From JAICNG01 sp035765135 (GTDB lineage: Bacteria > Gemmatimonadota > Gemmatimonadetes > Gemmatimonadales > Gemmatimonadaceae), in NCBI GenBank assembly GCA_035765135.1, contig DASTYE010000282.1:1-7185 (forward strand): a DNA stretch of 7,185 nt, given 5' to 3'. Under the pieces are notes generated by a model. That model had not been told where the DNA came from. It made no database searches and was given only the letters and a program-made list of their open reading frames with translations. Below are positions 6,160-7,185 of this stretch, in pieces (position 1 is the first letter of the stretch; each line of letters opens with the position of its first letter). A program made the position numbers and the translations under genes.

Positions 6160-6555
6160 GTGGCCTCCCTCCCCCCGTTTGCCGTCCCCCCGAATCGTTT
6201 CCCCTTTCGCGCGCTCGCCATGCGCGCGGGGCGAGCACCACTCGGTGGGGAGCGGGAGGTTGCGATCGCGACCTTCATGGTCGCGCGGCTGTCGCGCGAT
6301 GCGGTGGGGGAACACGCGCTCACCATTGCGCAGAGGGCAGAACGTGCGACAGCGGCAAAGTCGTGGCTCAATTCGCTCGCCGTTCCGGCACAGGCGAGAC
6401 AGGCGTTGCTTCACGCAATCGACGCGACCGCGCTGGATGCGACCGCTATCGCGGCGGCGCTGACCGACGTCGCGAAGGCCCTGGCACCCTGGCTCGACGC
6501 CGCCAGCGTCGCCGAATTGCGTGCCATAACGACGGCGCCGTTCGTCAATTCATGA
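6160..6555 (+). CDS. Small helical protein of unknown function, ATGA-coupled to a DnaB-like ATPase
   Basis: I do not recognise a family. Translated from GTG 6160 it has 131 residues; from the in-frame ATG at 6220 it has 111. The GTG is preferred because a TANNNT box sits 6 nt before it, and neither start has a well-placed Shine-Dalgarno (a GGGAGGT at 6254-6260 is 16 nt from a third ATG at 6277, too far). The stretch from about 6250 onward has strong coding character and an Ala-rich, probably all-helical composition (AIATFMVARLSRDAVGEHAL, later ALTDVAKALAPWLDAASVAE). It has no signal peptide, membrane helix, cysteine pair or obvious DNA-binding motif. Its TGA overlaps the ATG of the following helicase-like gene, so the two are probably translated together and may interact. 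The frame is open upstream to 6055, but that part reads through the repeat. Confidence 0.62.
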   Translation: MASLPPFAVPPNRFPFRALAMRAGRAPLGGEREVAIATFMVARLSRDAVGEHALTIAQRAERATAAKSWLNSLAVPAQARQALLHAIDATALDATAIAAALTDVAKALAPWLDAASVAELRAITTAPFVNS

Positions 6556-7185
6556 TGACCCGCATCGCCGATCTATCGCCTCTGGGACGCGTCATGCGAC
6601 GCGTGGACGCCGTCGCGGATGGCGCTCCCGCGATGGACACGATTCCCACCGGTTTTCCGAGCCTCGACCGCGCACTTGGTGGCGGCCTGCGGCGCGGGGA
6701 TCTCGTCGTGCTTGGCGGAGACATTGGCGTCGGGAAGTCGGCGCTCGCCTTGGCGATCGCGCTTCGCGCCGCTCACGGTGGACACGCGGCCACGTTCTTC
6801 ACGGGCGAGGCGAGCACCGAGCGAGTGGCGGAACGTGCGCTCTCGCTCGAGGGTCGTGCTCGCATCGACGACATCCGCGCCGGCACCATCGACGAAACGA
6901 CGCGCGCGGCGATTGGCGCCGCGGCCGTCAGGCTTCGCGATCGCATGCCGGACGTATATGGGATCCCTCCCGCCGGAGTGGACGCGCTCGCGCTCGAGCT
7001 TCGTTCGGTCGCCGATCCCGCACTGATCGTCATCGACCCGCTTCAGGCGCTCGCGGTCGGCTCGACCACGCAGGATGAGCAGCTCGCGCACGCCGTTCGC
7101 GAGATGAAGCGCGCGGCCGTGGAGCTGAACATCGCGGTGCTCCTCACCGCGCACGCCCCGTATCTCGTTCCCACGCGACCCGACC
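6552..7185 (+). CDS. DnaB-type helicase C-terminal domain ATPase (3'-truncated by window edge)
   Basis: The frame from ATG 6552 (a second ATG follows at 6555) is open for 211 codons to the window edge. It opens with about 30 residues, then PTGFPSLDRALGGGL (32-46), the typical entry to RecA-fold SF4 ATPases. Walker A is GDIGVGKS (56-63), the catalytic-glutamate strand is FFTGEAS (Glu86), and Walker B is LIVIDPLQAL (Asp162). LEGRARIDDIRAGTID (99-114) resembles the DnaB segment around 'R..G.l..e'. The strand after Walker B ends LLTAH (His201), where bacterial DnaB usually has a Gln sensor. The N-terminal DnaB domain that binds primase is missing, so this is not the replicative helicase; known relatives are stand-alone DnaB-C, RadA and KaiC-like proteins. 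DNA remodelling or repair is plausible but unproven. It is ATGA-coupled to the small upstream gene and diverges from the PorX-like operon. Confidence 0.85.
   Translation, partial: MMTRIADLSPLGRVMRRVDAVADGAPAMDTIPTGFPSLDRALGGGLRRGDLVVLGGDIGVGKSALALAIALRAAHGGHAATFFTGEASTERVAERALSLEGRARIDDIRAGTIDETTRAAIGAAAVRLRDRMPDVYGIPPAGVDALALELRSVADPALIVIDPLQALAVGSTTQDEQLAHAVREMKRAAVELNIAVLLTAHAPYLVPTRPD

Noticed and set aside
6573..7154. Minus-strand open frame of 193 codons opposite the DnaB-like gene
   Set aside because: The plus frame from 6552 has Walker A and B and other helicase motifs; the minus frame shows none and is a shadow.

Overview
The window is GC-rich, densely coded DNA from a diderm (outer-membrane) bacterium. 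The late lipid A acyltransferase homologue and MsbA-type exporter indicate lipopolysaccharide. A PorX-type response regulator, rare outside the Bacteroidota and relatives, together with high GC and candidate leaderless promoters, makes Gemmatimonadota or a similar soil phylum my best guess. That assignment is an inference, because no marker gene is present.

Layout. Positions 1-5892 are one tightly packed minus-strand operon, read from right to left. It begins with a PorX-like response regulator with a PglZ/alkaline-phosphatase-type output domain (4330-5892). After 6 bp comes an MsbA-like ABC exporter (2485-4323), then after 16 bp a GT-B glycosyltransferase (1368-2468). Three successive ATGA stop/start overlaps then link an LpxL/HtrB-family lipid A acyltransferase (442-1371), an 86-residue protein (185-445) and a gene cut by the left edge (1-188). 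The last two look like the N-terminal and central parts of a Cas4/RecB-type nuclease divided between two membrane-anchored polypeptides.

Positions 5893-6159 are a divergent intergenic region. It is dominated by a roughly 170-bp imperfect palindrome (5930-6098) built from three CACAGAGA-type units facing three complementary units. A TANNNT box lies 6-7 nt before the likely start codon on each side, which fits leaderless transcription.

Positions 6160-7185 are plus-strand. A small helical protein of unknown function (6160-6555) is ATGA-coupled to a RecA-fold ATPase resembling the C-terminal helicase domain of DnaB (from 6552, cut by the right edge). The DnaB N-terminal domain is missing.

How they may work together. 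The acyltransferase, glycosyltransferase and flippase form a plausible module for late lipid A or glycolipid assembly and export. The response regulator at the head of the operon suggests phosphorylation-dependent control of the cell envelope. The most unusual content is the split membrane Cas4-like pair coupled to the lipid genes, with no CRISPR array in view.
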